This document shows positions 37,121-46,411 of a stretch of DNA of 64,000 nucleotides, in pieces. The translations under genes and the position numbers were made by a program. The DNA comes from an uncultured Duncaniella sp. (GTDB lineage: Bacteria; Bacteroidota; Bacteroidia; Bacteroidales; Muribaculaceae): contig CAJUSW010000015.1 in NCBI GenBank assembly GCA_910589485.1, forward strand, positions 1 to 64,000, written 5' to 3'. The notes under the pieces are model-generated. The model was not told the DNA's origin. It made no database searches and saw nothing but the letters and a program-made list of their open reading frames with translations. Numbering within the stretch: the first letter of the stretch is position 1; each line of letters begins with the position of its first letter.

Positions 37121-38665
37121 TTGAAAAAGATTCTCTGGGCCGATGACGAGATAGATCTTCTCAAGCCCCATATAATATTTCTGACAGCCAAGGGTTATGA
37201 CGTCGCCACCTGCAACAGCGGAGCCGATGCCATACAGCTTGTGGCCGAGGAGGCTTTCGACCTCATAATCCTCGACGGGAATATGCCCGGAATCTCGGGC
37301 CTCGATACGTTGAGGCACATCAAGGCATCCCATCCTCACATCCCCGTGGTGATGATCACCAAAAGCGAGGAGGAGGACATAATGGACCAGGCGGTGGGGA
37401 GCAAGATCGCCGACTATCTCATCAAGCCCGTGAATCCCAAACAGATACTCTCGTCGATAAAGAAGAATCTACATAGCGATGAACTGGTGAGCGAGAAAGC
37501 CGGGACGGATTACCGCCAGGACTTCGCCCGCATCTCATCGATGATCAACAGCGCTGCTGACATATCTCACTGGATGGACCTGTACCGTCAGCTCGTGCAG
37601 TGGGAGCTCGACCTGTCGGCCGCCGACAGCCCCATGGAGGAACTGCTGTCGATGCAACGGACCGAGGCCGAGGCAGCTTTCGCCAAATATGTGAGTCGTA
37701 ACTATGAGTCCTGGGTCACACGTCCGGGAGGGGAGGGCGCACCGTTGCTCTCGCCCGGAGTGTTCAAGGAGCGGGTGTTCCCGTTGCTCGATGCGGGCGA
37801 GAATGTGTTCTTTATCCTCATCGACAATTTCCGCCTCGACCAGTGGCTGGCCATCAAGCCCTTGCTTGCCGACACCTTCACCTTCAGGGAGGATATGTAC
37901 TGCTCGATACTCCCCACGGCTACCCAGTATGCCCGCAATGCCATTTTCTCGGGGCTGATGCCAGCCGATATCGCCAAGATGTTTCCGGCGCTGTGGGTCG
38001 ACGAGGATTCCGAGGAGGGGAAAAACGTGAACGAGTCACCGCTCATAGCCACCCACTTCGAGCGTTACCGCCGCAAGTGCCGGTTCTCCTACAACAAGAT
38101 CAACGATTCCGCCGGAGCTGAAAAGCTTCTCAGAGACTTCCCCAATCTCATGACCAACGATCTCAATGTGATCGTGTTCAACTTCATCGACATGCTCTCG
38201 CATGCCCGCACCGAGTCGCGCATGATACGCGAGCTGGCCTCGACCGATGCCGCCTACAGATCGCTCACCGAGTCGTGGTTCCGCCACTCGCCGGCCATAG
38301 ATATATTCCGCGCCATTGCGTCGCGCGGAGGCAGGATAATCCTCACCACCGATCATGGCACGGTCAAGGTGAACCGCCCCGTCAAAGTGGTGGGCGACCG
38401 CAACACCAATACCAATCTGAGATACAAAGTGGGCAAGAACCTCGACTATAATCCCAGGGAGGTCTACGAGATACGCCAGCCGGCCCGTTTCGGACTGCCC
38501 GCCCCCAACGTGTCGTCGGCCTACATATTTGCGACCGCCCAGGATTTCCTGGCCTACCCCAACAACTATAACCACTATGCCCAGTACTATGACGGCACCT
38601 TCCAGCACGGAGGCATATCGCTCCAGGAGATGTTGGTGCCCATAGTGACATTGACCGCCAAATAA
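37121..38665 (+). CDS. porX: PorX, response regulator fused to a PglZ-domain phosphodiesterase
   Basis: The 514-residue protein starts with a receiver domain: acidic DDE at 8-10, the phosphoacceptor Asp at 52 in LDGNMPG, and the switch Lys in YLIKP. A helical linker and a PglZ alkaline-phosphatase-like domain follow (about 210-510), with the metal-ligand motifs LIDNFRLDQW and TTDHG. PorX controls type IX secretion in Porphyromonas, and its PglZ domain cleaves oligonucleotides. The start is TTG; no ATG precedes the receiver. It lies 51 bases after porW, so the two may share a transcript. Confidence 0.87.
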   Translation: MKKILWADDEIDLLKPHIIFLTAKGYDVATCNSGADAIQLVAEEAFDLIILDGNMPGISGLDTLRHIKASHPHIPVVMITKSEEEDIMDQAVGSKIADYLIKPVNPKQILSSIKKNLHSDELVSEKAGTDYRQDFARISSMINSAADISHWMDLYRQLVQWELDLSAADSPMEELLSMQRTEAEAAFAKYVSRNYESWVTRPGGEGAPLLSPGVFKERVFPLLDAGENVFFILIDNFRLDQWLAIKPLLADTFTFREDMYCSILPTATQYARNAIFSGLMPADIAKMFPALWVDEDSEEGKNVNESPLIATHFERYRRKCRFSYNKINDSAGAEKLLRDFPNLMTNDLNVIVFNFIDMLSHARTESRMIRELASTDAAYRSLTESWFRHSPAIDIFRAIASRGGRIILTTDHGTVKVNRPVKVVGDRNTNTNLRYKVGKNLDYNPREVYEIRQPARFGLPAPNVSSAYIFATAQDFLAYPNNYNHYAQYYDGTFQHGGISLQEMLVPIVTLTAK

Positions 38666-38690
38666 TATCCAATACCGAATATATCGAATT

Positions 38691-39131
38691 ATGAAAAAAG
38701 AGATCATCATCCCCTCGGCCGAGGCCGTCGACCAGGCCGCCCAGGAATTTCTCGCCCTCATGGGCGATGAGACCGTCTATGCCTTCACCGGCGAGATGGG
38801 AGCAGGTAAGACCACGTTCATCAACGCCCTGTGCCGCGCTTTGGGCGTTGAGGAGGATCCCACAGGTTCCCCCACATTCGCCATTATCAACGAGTACCGC
38901 TCCGACACCACCGCCGAGCTGATATATCATTTCGACCTCTACCGCATCGAGAATCTCGAGCAGGCGTTCGACATAGGTGTCGAGGATTATCTCGACTCTG
39001 GCGCCCTCTGTCTGATAGAGTGGCCCGACCGTATCGACGACATCCTCCCCGACGACACCGTGAGGGTAAATATCGAAGTGCTCCCCGACGGATCGCGCCG
39101 TCTCACAGCCGAAGGTCTCAGCGAAGAGTGA
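38691..39131 (+). CDS. tsaE: TsaE, ATPase for tRNA threonylcarbamoyladenosine synthesis
   Basis: TsaE drives the TsaBD complex that makes t6A37 on ANN-decoding tRNAs. The 146-residue product has Walker A GEMGAGKTT at 34-42, the SPTFAIINEY segment and FDLYRIEN, all family hallmarks. It is normal length. Its TGA overlaps the birA ATG by one base, so the two are translationally linked. Confidence 0.94.
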   Translation: MKKEIIIPSAEAVDQAAQEFLALMGDETVYAFTGEMGAGKTTFINALCRALGVEEDPTGSPTFAIINEYRSDTTAELIYHFDLYRIENLEQAFDIGVEDYLDSGALCLIEWPDRIDDILPDDTVRVNIEVLPDGSRRLTAEGLSEE

Positions 39132-39874
39132 TGGAGATAGTTCAGCTTGACTCCGTAGGCTCCACCAGTTCATGGCTTGCCTCGATGGGCGACGAAGCTC
39201 CCCACGGGCTTGCCGTGATGGCGCGGGAGCAGACAGCAGGACGCGGCCAGCGGGGCAACTCGTGGGAGGCTGAGCCGGGAATGAACATCACCCTCTCGCT
39301 CATGCTCCGCCCGCAGGGGTTGCATCCAGGGCGTCAGTTTGTCATCTCCCAGGCGGTGTCGCTCGCCATCGTCGACCTGCTCGACACCCTCGTGCCGGGG
39401 CGTAAAGTCTCCATCAAGTGGCCCAATGATATCTATATCGACGACCGCAAGGTGTGTGGCATACTCATCGAGAACTCCATCACCGGCCTCTCCATCACCC
39501 GTTGTATCGTGGGAATAGGGCTGAATGTCAATCAGCTCCGGTTTCTGTCCGATGCGCCCAATCCGGTGTCGGTAGCCCAGCTCACGGGCGAGGCTTACGA
39601 TGTCGGGGCACTCGCCGAGCGGATGGTGAGCGGAATTCTCGACCGTGTGGCCGATGCGCTTGCCTCGGAGGAGAATGCCGGAGAGCTCGCGCACGAATAT
39701 TTCGGCCGTCTGTGGCGCAACGAGGGGTGGTGGCCTTACCACGACAACAACCGCGACGTGGCGATGGAGGGTCGCATCGACTCGGTAGCGCCCACAGGGC
39801 ATATCACCATCGCCGATCGTGCCGACGGCAAGCCCTACGTGTACGCATTTAAAGAAATAACAGCCATAATTTGA
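39131..39874 (+). CDS. birA: biotin--[acetyl-CoA-carboxylase] ligase
   Basis: The 247-residue product covers only the catalytic and C-terminal domains: GRGQRGNSWEAEPG (biotinyl-AMP loop), KWPNDIYIDDRKVCGILIE and IVGIGLNVN. There is no N-terminal helix-turn-helix, so it is a monofunctional ligase and not a biotin repressor. The start is the ATG overlapping the tsaE stop; the in-frame extension upstream lies inside tsaE. Confidence 0.93.
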   Translation: MEIVQLDSVGSTSSWLASMGDEAPHGLAVMAREQTAGRGQRGNSWEAEPGMNITLSLMLRPQGLHPGRQFVISQAVSLAIVDLLDTLVPGRKVSIKWPNDIYIDDRKVCGILIENSITGLSITRCIVGIGLNVNQLRFLSDAPNPVSVAQLTGEAYDVGALAERMVSGILDRVADALASEENAGELAHEYFGRLWRNEGWWPYHDNNRDVAMEGRIDSVAPTGHITIADRADGKPYVYAFKEITAII

Positions 39875-39880
39875 TAGAAA

Positions 39881-41173
39881 TTGAACGGAATAACACTTGA
39901 GGAGTTTACCGCCCGCATAGCCGGAGCCGTCAACGGAGTGCCGGGACTGGCCGGGGTGTGGGTCATAGCCGAGACCTCGGATGTGAGGCGCAATGGTCAT
40001 TGTTATCTCGAGCTTGTGCAGAAGCACCCAGTCACCGGTGATCCGGTGGCCAGGCTCCGTGCCACGGTGTGGCGCGGGACATTGGCCCGCATCGATGCGA
40101 AATTCACCGGTGCCACGGGGCAGAGGCTCGAGAGCGGAATGAAGGTGATGGTGTGTGTCACCGCCTCGTTTCATCCGGCCTATGGACTTTCGGCCAATAT
40201 CACCGACATAGATCCGTCCTATACGCTCGGCGACCTGATGCGCCGTCGGCTTGAGATCATCAACCGACTTAAGGCCGAGGGGGTGATCGACCTCAACCGT
40301 CAGCTCGAATGGCCCGACGTGCCTCTGCGCATAGCGGTGATCTCGGCCCGTGGAGCTGCCGGATACGGCGATTTCATCCATCAGCTCTACACCTCCCCCT
40401 CGAGGCTCGCATTCCGTGTGGCCCTCTTCCCGGCTCTTATGCAGGGGGCTTCGGCACCCGATTCCATCATCTGTGCGCTTGAGCAGATAGCCGCCGAGGA
40501 GGAGATGTGGGATTGCGTGGTGATAATACGTGGCGGAGGCGCCACGAGCGATCTCGCCGCCTTCGACAACTATGACCTCGCCGCCAATATAGCCCAATTC
40601 CCCTTGCCGGTGATTATAGGCATAGGGCACGAGCGGGATGTGACGGTGCTCGACGCTGTGGCCAATATGAGGGTGAAGACCCCAACTGCCGCCGCCGAGT
40701 GGCTCATCGCGCGAGGCGAGGAGGCTTTAGCCACGCTCCACGACCTGGGAACCGAAATATATCGTCTGGCCTCTGATCTGCTTGCAGGAAGCAAGGAACA
40801 GCTTGCGAGACTTTCGGCTGTGTTGCCTCAGCTCCCCGCCATAGCCATGGACAATGCCCGCAAGCGCGTCGACAGGCTCAATGTGGCTCTCAGCGACGTG
40901 GCTATGGCACGTCTGCGCCCCGAGGCTTCACGGCTTGATGTAATGGCCGAGCGTATCGCCTCGTCGTCGGCCACGGTGATAGAGCGTCAGCGTGCCATGC
41001 TTGACCGCATGGACGGACTGGTGCAGGTGCTTTCGCCTCAGGCGACCCTCTCGCGCGGTTATTCCATCACGCGTGTCAACGGCCATGCCGTGACCGATGC
41101 CTCAGCCCTCGCTCCCGGCGACATCATCGAAACCACCCTTGCTTCCGGCACAATAGAATCGAAAGTTTCATAG
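39881..41173 (+). CDS. xseA: exodeoxyribonuclease VII large subunit
   Basis: XseA with XseB degrades single-stranded DNA from either end. The 430-residue protein has an N-terminal OB-fold (about 1-115) and then the catalytic region with ISARGAAGYGDF, RGGGATSDLAAFDNYDLA and GIGHERDVTVLD. A TTG start at 39881, six bases after birA, is the only start fitting the OB-fold. The small subunit gene xseB, often adjacent, is not in this window. Confidence 0.9.
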   Translation: MNGITLEEFTARIAGAVNGVPGLAGVWVIAETSDVRRNGHCYLELVQKHPVTGDPVARLRATVWRGTLARIDAKFTGATGQRLESGMKVMVCVTASFHPAYGLSANITDIDPSYTLGDLMRRRLEIINRLKAEGVIDLNRQLEWPDVPLRIAVISARGAAGYGDFIHQLYTSPSRLAFRVALFPALMQGASAPDSIICALEQIAAEEEMWDCVVIIRGGGATSDLAAFDNYDLAANIAQFPLPVIIGIGHERDVTVLDAVANMRVKTPTAAAEWLIARGEEALATLHDLGTEIYRLASDLLAGSKEQLARLSAVLPQLPAIAMDNARKRVDRLNVALSDVAMARLRPEASRLDVMAERIASSSATVIERQRAMLDRMDGLVQVLSPQATLSRGYSITRVNGHAVTDASALAPGDIIETTLASGTIESKVS

Positions 41174-41181
41174 ATAAAACC

Positions 41182-41802
41182 ATGAAAGCATTAATATCTC
41201 TTATCCTTGCGGTCATGTCGTTGACCGCCACCGCCGCACTTCCTGTTACATTGTCGTTCAGGCAGAACGATGATCCCAAGATCGGCGGATTGCTTGGAGT
41301 CTTGGATGCTTGCCAGATAACTGCTGACATTCATGCTGACTCCATCGATGCCCGCTACTACCAATTGTGGATGGTGGCTTCGCGCGAAGGGGTCACCGAT
41401 CGGACTATGATGGGTTTTGTGCCCGTGACGCCTGATTCCACATCAGTGTGCATTACCGCGATGGCTCACGATTCCGTGACAGTCAACGTATATGTCATTC
41501 CCGCGACATCCCGGCGCTTTACTGTCTCTCTCCCTTCATCAGGATGCCTATTGATCGATTGTGTCAATAAGGACGGTTACGAGCGTGGCGATACTATTCC
41601 GCTTATGGCCTATAGCCCGGGGATACACAGTCAGGTCAATTTAGGAAATGGGAAATTGGCGGATGTTTATGATATATGTGGACTGCGTTATTCCGAGGTG
41701 CATCCGTCGCAGTGGCATGAGCGGTTTGGCATCCCATATTATCTATATTTCGAGGCGATTCCTGTGACAAGAATCGAAATTGACGGAGTGGTTATCAAGT
41801 GA
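41182..41802 (+). CDS. exported protein of unknown function
   Basis: The 206-residue product has a cleavable signal peptide (about 1-19, ending ATA). The mature part is beta-rich with two cysteines that could pair (SSGCLLIDC), and no domain I recognise. It starts only nine bases after xseA, where xseB could be expected, but it is too long and is exported, so it is not that subunit. Confidence 0.7.
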   Translation: MKALISLILAVMSLTATAALPVTLSFRQNDDPKIGGLLGVLDACQITADIHADSIDARYYQLWMVASREGVTDRTMMGFVPVTPDSTSVCITAMAHDSVTVNVYVIPATSRRFTVSLPSSGCLLIDCVNKDGYERGDTIPLMAYSPGIHSQVNLGNGKLADVYDICGLRYSEVHPSQWHERFGIPYYLYFEAIPVTRIEIDGVVIK

Positions 41803-41884
41803 GGCCAATGAGGTTAAACTTCTGATATGATGAACCAAACGGCCATATACTGCGTTGTGAGTGTATATGGAAAAACCGTTTGAA

Positions 41885-42694
41885 ATGAAAAAAATCGTGA
41901 TTATGGGAGCCACCTCGGGCATAGGTCTGCGGGTGGCCGAGAGGCTGGCCCAGATGGGCTGGCTCGTCGGTGCGGCAGGACGTAAGGAGGAAGCCCTGGC
42001 CGACCTCAAGAACCGCTTCCCCGACAATGTGATAACAGCCCGCATAGACGTGACCCGTGCAGGTGCCCCCAAGGAGTTGCTTAAGCTCATCGGCGAGATG
42101 GAAGGGATGGACGTGTATTTCCATATAGCAGGTATCGGTTACGAGAACACCGGCCTGAACCTGCGCGACGAGCTCACCACCATGGAGACCAATGTGGTGG
42201 GATTCACCCGCATGATGGTGACAGCCTACAGGTATTTCCGCGACACCGGTACGAGCGGTCAGATCGCGGCCATTACCTCGGTGGCCGGTACAAACGGCAT
42301 CGGTCGCCTGGCGTCCTACTCCTCATCCAAGAAATTCCAGCAGACCTATATGCGCGCTCTCAACCAGCTCGCCACCATCGACGGCGTGAACGTTCGCTTC
42401 ACCGACATACGTCCCGGATGGATACGCACCCCGTTGCTCGACCCCATGGAGGAATATCCCATGACCATGCGTCTGCCTTATGCCGTGCCCAAGGTGCTCA
42501 AGGCCCTGCGGAGCCGCAAGCGTGTGGCTGTGATCGACTGGAGGTGGAATCTCCTTGTGGGCCTGTGGAGACTTATCCCCAATGCCTTGTGGGTGAAGAT
42601 GCCTGTTCAGGTATCCACCAAGACAGCATCGCCCGTGCAGGAGGAGACCAATGCCATCGAGGCAGTGGCCGATCCCGCGGTCGCTACGAAATAG
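41885..42694 (+). CDS. short-chain dehydrogenase/reductase
   Basis: The 269-residue protein has the classical SDR layout: GATSGIGLR (NADP-binding, about 8-16), an AGI motif at the usual distance and the catalytic YSSSKK (Tyr-x-x-x-Lys form). Starts at 41861 (GTG) or 41867 (ATG) are also open, but MKKIVIMGATSGIG at 41885 is the typical family start. The C-terminus past the domain is hydrophobic and could rest on the membrane. Substrate unknown. Confidence 0.88.
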   Translation: MKKIVIMGATSGIGLRVAERLAQMGWLVGAAGRKEEALADLKNRFPDNVITARIDVTRAGAPKELLKLIGEMEGMDVYFHIAGIGYENTGLNLRDELTTMETNVVGFTRMMVTAYRYFRDTGTSGQIAAITSVAGTNGIGRLASYSSSKKFQQTYMRALNQLATIDGVNVRFTDIRPGWIRTPLLDPMEEYPMTMRLPYAVPKVLKALRSRKRVAVIDWRWNLLVGLWRLIPNALWVKMPVQVSTKTASPVQEETNAIEAVADPAVATK

Positions 42695-42722
42695 ACCATT
42701 ACACACGATATTCCGATGATAC

Positions 42723-42755
42723 ACTCCTGCCGGTAACATTCCGGCGGGAGTTTTT
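42723..42755 (+). terminator. terminator after the dehydrogenase gene
   Basis: An 11-bp stem, ACTCCTGCCGG with CCGGCGGGAGT (one G-U), is followed by TTTTT. Confidence 0.88.
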
Positions 42756-42789
42756 ATGCGCTTTCGTTAGTTATACGGTTATTTTTCAT

Positions 42790-42797
42790 TACTTTTG
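42790..42797 (+). promoter_or_regulatory. -7 box upstream of the 184-residue lipoprotein
   Basis: TACTTTTG fits TAnnTTTG and lies 20 bases before the ATG at 42817. No good upstream TTTG is at the right distance. Confidence 0.4.
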
Positions 42798-42816
42798 CAG
42801 TAAAATATACTTCACG

Positions 42817-43371
42817 ATGAAACATATCCTCCCGTTAATACTCCTGGCGGTTGCATTGACCGCCGTGACTGCCTGCGGATCCAAAGGCGATAACGCCACC
42901 GCTCCCAATGCCGAAGAGGTGCAGGAGCAGAACACACAGCTGGCCGAGGCTCTCAATGTGGGTGACCTGAAAAATGCCTCGGCGATGGCCGACAGCATGT
43001 CGCTCTTTGTCGATGATTTCACCCCCGAACAGACTGTACAGGTGCTCATGGCATTCCTTTCGGTCCACAATGACGCTGTGGCCAAGGGGGAGCGCCGTCG
43101 CGACCTGGAGACCCTGCGCAAGTATGTGGACGTATATGATATCGCCCTCAGTGTCAACTCCAAGGCCACACGTGAGGCGTTTGCCAAGGCCAAGAAGATC
43201 AATCCATCGGTGGATTTCGACTCGGTGGCTGTGGCTTTCCGTGAGAAACTGACCCAGTACGATGCCATACAGGATGGATCGCTCGTGGCTACAGCGCCTG
43301 CTCCGGCCGATACCGTAGCCAAGGATACTGTGGCCGAGGAGATACCTCTGGAACTGCGCCCCGCTGAATAA
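42817..43371 (+). CDS. small helical lipoprotein
   Basis: From the ATG at 42817 the product is 184 residues, with lipobox TAVTAC and the cysteine at 20. The mature part is polar and mostly helical, ending in an Ala/Pro/Thr-rich tail. The longer open frame upstream runs through the terminator of the previous gene and is not real. It is 29 bases before the YfhO gene. Unknown function. Confidence 0.8.
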   Translation: MKHILPLILLAVALTAVTACGSKGDNATAPNAEEVQEQNTQLAEALNVGDLKNASAMADSMSLFVDDFTPEQTVQVLMAFLSVHNDAVAKGERRRDLETLRKYVDVYDIALSVNSKATREAFAKAKKINPSVDFDSVAVAFREKLTQYDAIQDGSLVATAPAPADTVAKDTVAEEIPLELRPAE

Positions 43372-43400
43372 TGAACCGATAGCAATAGTGCGATAAAGCA

Positions 43401-45929
43401 ATGAAGAAATACCGACATATAATCACATTCCTTATAGGGCTCGTGGCGATTGCCGTGATAGCCTTTGCATTTTTCTATCCCGATGCCGTGCAGGGAAATG
43501 AGTTGCGCCAGCACGATATGCAGCAGGGCGTGGCCAACTCCCACGAGATACTCTCCTACATGGAGCAGACCGGAGCCGATACTCCCCGGTGGACCAACTC
43601 GCTCTTCTCCGGAATGCCTACGTTCCAGATCAAGCCTACCTACGGATCATCCTCGCTCTACAGCTGGGTCAACGGTGTGATGGGGCTCGGGCTTCCGTCC
43701 CCCTCCTCGCTCATAGCCATGATGATGGTGGGATTCTTTATCCTGCTCATAGCCATGGACATGAAATGGTATGTGGCGCTGATAGGAGCCGTGGCCTACG
43801 GGTTCTCCACCTATTTCGTCATAATCATCGGGGCCGGACATATATGGAAATTCGTTACGTTGGCCTATGTGCCCCCCACTGTAGCGGGCGTGATCCTGTG
43901 TTACCGAGGCCGGTATATGCTCGGCGGTGCCATGGCCGCGTTCTTCGCCATGATGCAGATTGCCAACAATCACGTGCAGATGTCCTATTATTTCCTGTAT
44001 GTGATACTCGGTATAGCCGTGGCTTTTCTGGTGTCGGCTTACAAGAATAAGGCTCTTGCCACGTGGGGCAAGGCCACAGGCGTACTCGCCGTAGCAGCCG
44101 TGCTCGCCGTAGCCGCCAATATGCCCAATCTTTACAACACCTACGAGTACTCCAAGGAGACCATGCGTGGCCGTCATTCCGAGCTCACAGTGCCCGGCAC
44201 CCAGGCTTCAGGCTCATCGGCCGGACTCGACAAGGATTATATCACCCAGTACAGCTATCAGCCTTCCGAGACATTCTCGCTGTTGATCCCTAACATCAAG
44301 GGCGGAGCCTCGGCGCGTCCCGAAAAGGGGGAGTTCAAGGCCATGAACCTCGCGGAACTCGATGATGCCAGGGGGTATGGACAGATGGAACAGCAGTATC
44401 TCTCCTACATGAGCCAGTATTTCGGTGATCCCGAGGGTACCAACGGCCCCGTATATGTTGGCGCATTGATATTTGCCCTCTTCCTGGTGGGATGCGTGAT
44501 AGTGAAAGGCCCGTTGAAATGGGCGCTGGTTGCTCTCTCGGTGTTCTCGATAGTGCTCGCCTGGGGACGTCATGCCATGTCGTTTACCGATCTGATGCTC
44601 TCCGTGGCCCCGATGTACAGCAAGTTCCGCACCGTGGAAAGTATACTTGTGATAGCCGAGTTCACCATGCCGTTGCTCGCCGTGATGGCCCTCCAGCAGA
44701 TTGTCACCACGCCCGATCCGATGGCGCGTTACCGCAAGCCGGTGATGTGGTGCTTCGGCATAACGCTTGGCCTCTGCCTGATAGGTTGGCTTGCTCCGGG
44801 GCTGTTTGGCTCGGTGATCACCGACAATGACCGCTCGATTGACGGCTACATCACCTCGGCCCTCATGCAGCAGGGCTATGACAGCGCCACCGCCCGCCAG
44901 TTCTCGTTGAGCAACCCCGATATATATGCCGCCGTCGAGTCATTGCGTGGCGGTCTTGTGTCGGCCGATGCCCTCCGCAGCCTTATTGTGGCCGGTCTGG
45001 GCGGTGTGTTCCTCATGCTTTTCATGATGGGAAGGCTCAAGACCGTCCCTGCCGTGACGGTAATAGGAGTGATAGTGCTACTGGACCTCTATACTGTCAA
45101 TAAGCGCTATCTGAGCCACGATAGCTTCGCCCCCAAACAGCTCACTGTGGGTGCTCCCATAGCCAAGACTCCGGCCGATGAGGTTATACTGCGTGACTCC
45201 ACGCTGAACTACAGGGTGATGGACATTCCACGCTTCTACAGCGCCGATCCGTCCTATTACCACAAGACTATAGGCGGGTATCATGCCGCCAAGCTCACCC
45301 GCTACCAGGATCTTATCGACCGTCACCTCGCCAACTTCACCCGCGGACAGCAGACCGATGCCGACTGGAATGTGCTGAATATGCTCAATGCCCGCTACGT
45401 GGTGGGGATGGACGGACAGCCTCTCTATAACCCCGAGGCTCTCGGAAATGCCTGGTGGGTGGAGAATGTGGCATACGTCGATGGTGCCGACCGCGAGATG
45501 GAGGGACTGTCACGTATCGATCCGTCCCGCAACGCCGTAGCCGATAGCCGTTTCCGCTCGGCGCTCGGCGATGGCTGTACTGTAACGCCCGGCGATACCA
45601 TCTACGAGACCACCTATGCCCCCGACTGTCTCACCTACAAGGCCCGCACGGCCAAGGGTGGAGTGGCAGTGTTCTCCGAGGTGTTCTTCCCGTGGGGATG
45701 GACCGCTACAATCGACGGAAATCCCGCCGAGATAGGCCGTGTCAACTATCTGCTCCGTGCCCTCAAGGTGCCCGCCGGAGAGCATGAGATTGTGATGACT
45801 TTCGATCCGCAATCCACCCACACCGCCTCCACCGTGGCAAGCGTGTCGATCATACTGATATACATTCTGCTTGCCGGCGCGCTGGTGTTGACCTTCCGTC
45901 CGACGCTGCTTCCGGGTAAAAAGAAATGA
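43401..45929 (+). CDS. YfhO family membrane protein
   Basis: The 842-residue protein has around a dozen membrane helices plus a periplasmic C-terminal domain (about 580-800) and a final helix. YfhO is implicated in adding sugars to teichoic or polysaccharide polymers in Gram-positive bacteria, with a GT-C-like fold. Here the acceptor is unknown. An extracytoplasmic loop after the first helix (NELRQHDMQQG) is typical of the Bacteroidota members. Its stop overlaps the next gene by four bases (ATGA). Confidence 0.88.
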   Translation: MKKYRHIITFLIGLVAIAVIAFAFFYPDAVQGNELRQHDMQQGVANSHEILSYMEQTGADTPRWTNSLFSGMPTFQIKPTYGSSSLYSWVNGVMGLGLPSPSSLIAMMMVGFFILLIAMDMKWYVALIGAVAYGFSTYFVIIIGAGHIWKFVTLAYVPPTVAGVILCYRGRYMLGGAMAAFFAMMQIANNHVQMSYYFLYVILGIAVAFLVSAYKNKALATWGKATGVLAVAAVLAVAANMPNLYNTYEYSKETMRGRHSELTVPGTQASGSSAGLDKDYITQYSYQPSETFSLLIPNIKGGASARPEKGEFKAMNLAELDDARGYGQMEQQYLSYMSQYFGDPEGTNGPVYVGALIFALFLVGCVIVKGPLKWALVALSVFSIVLAWGRHAMSFTDLMLSVAPMYSKFRTVESILVIAEFTMPLLAVMALQQIVTTPDPMARYRKPVMWCFGITLGLCLIGWLAPGLFGSVITDNDRSIDGYITSALMQQGYDSATARQFSLSNPDIYAAVESLRGGLVSADALRSLIVAGLGGVFLMLFMMGRLKTVPAVTVIGVIVLLDLYTVNKRYLSHDSFAPKQLTVGAPIAKTPADEVILRDSTLNYRVMDIPRFYSADPSYYHKTIGGYHAAKLTRYQDLIDRHLANFTRGQQTDADWNVLNMLNARYVVGMDGQPLYNPEALGNAWWVENVAYVDGADREMEGLSRIDPSRNAVADSRFRSALGDGCTVTPGDTIYETTYAPDCLTYKARTAKGGVAVFSEVFFPWGWTATIDGNPAEIGRVNYLLRALKVPAGEHEIVMTFDPQSTHTASTVASVSIILIYILLAGALVLTFRPTLLPGKKK

Positions 45930-46411
45930 TCCCTTGTCCCCGCGTTATCAAGCGATGGTGGCGGAGCCGTGGCCACGGAGTCCATTCTCCGTTTGCGTTC
46001 CGCTTTATCCGTAATGTGCTGTGCGACAACGGTGACTACTATTCCTATTCGCTCATCGACGGGTTGCATGACGACTCGGCGTGGCTGAAACTCCTCTTCC
46101 GCCTGGTGTGCGAGTTTGAGCCGGCCGTGGTCGAGGCCTCAGGGCTTTCGGTCAATGAACGGGCCGTAATCTCGCTTGCCGACAGCCGTGTGAGTGTCGA
46201 TGAGTCCGGACAGTCAGTCCCGGGATGCCTCACACTCGTCGGTCACGACGGCATGAGGGTGACAGTGGTCCGTGATATCCATGCCGGAGCCGGCACGTGG
46301 AGCCACGTGGTGGACAGCATGGTCTCGGGCATGACATTTTCCAATGGCCGGGTAGGGGTGGCCGTTCCCAGGGCCGATCTGCCACGGCAGGATTTTGATG
46401 TGAGATTCTGA
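45926..46411 (+). CDS. shortened methyltransferase-like protein
   Basis: The 161-residue product opens with RSRGHGVHSPFAFRFIRNVL, the N-terminal signature of a Bacteroidota class I SAM-dependent methyltransferase group of about 240-260 residues. The segment where the SAM-binding glycine motif should be reads VVEASGLSVNERAVISLAD, with the glycines degraded, and the protein stops early. It may be a non-catalytic relative. It overlaps YfhO by four bases and xerD by one, so the operon is kept. Confidence 0.65.
   Translation: MIPCPRVIKRWWRSRGHGVHSPFAFRFIRNVLCDNGDYYSYSLIDGLHDDSAWLKLLFRLVCEFEPAVVEASGLSVNERAVISLADSRVSVDESGQSVPGCLTLVGHDGMRVTVVRDIHAGAGTWSHVVDSMVSGMTFSNGRVGVAVPRADLPRQDFDVRF

Noticed and set aside
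42418..42816. Long upstream extension of the 184-residue lipoprotein frame
   Set aside because: It overlaps the dehydrogenase gene and crosses its terminator. The lipoprotein signal begins at 42817.
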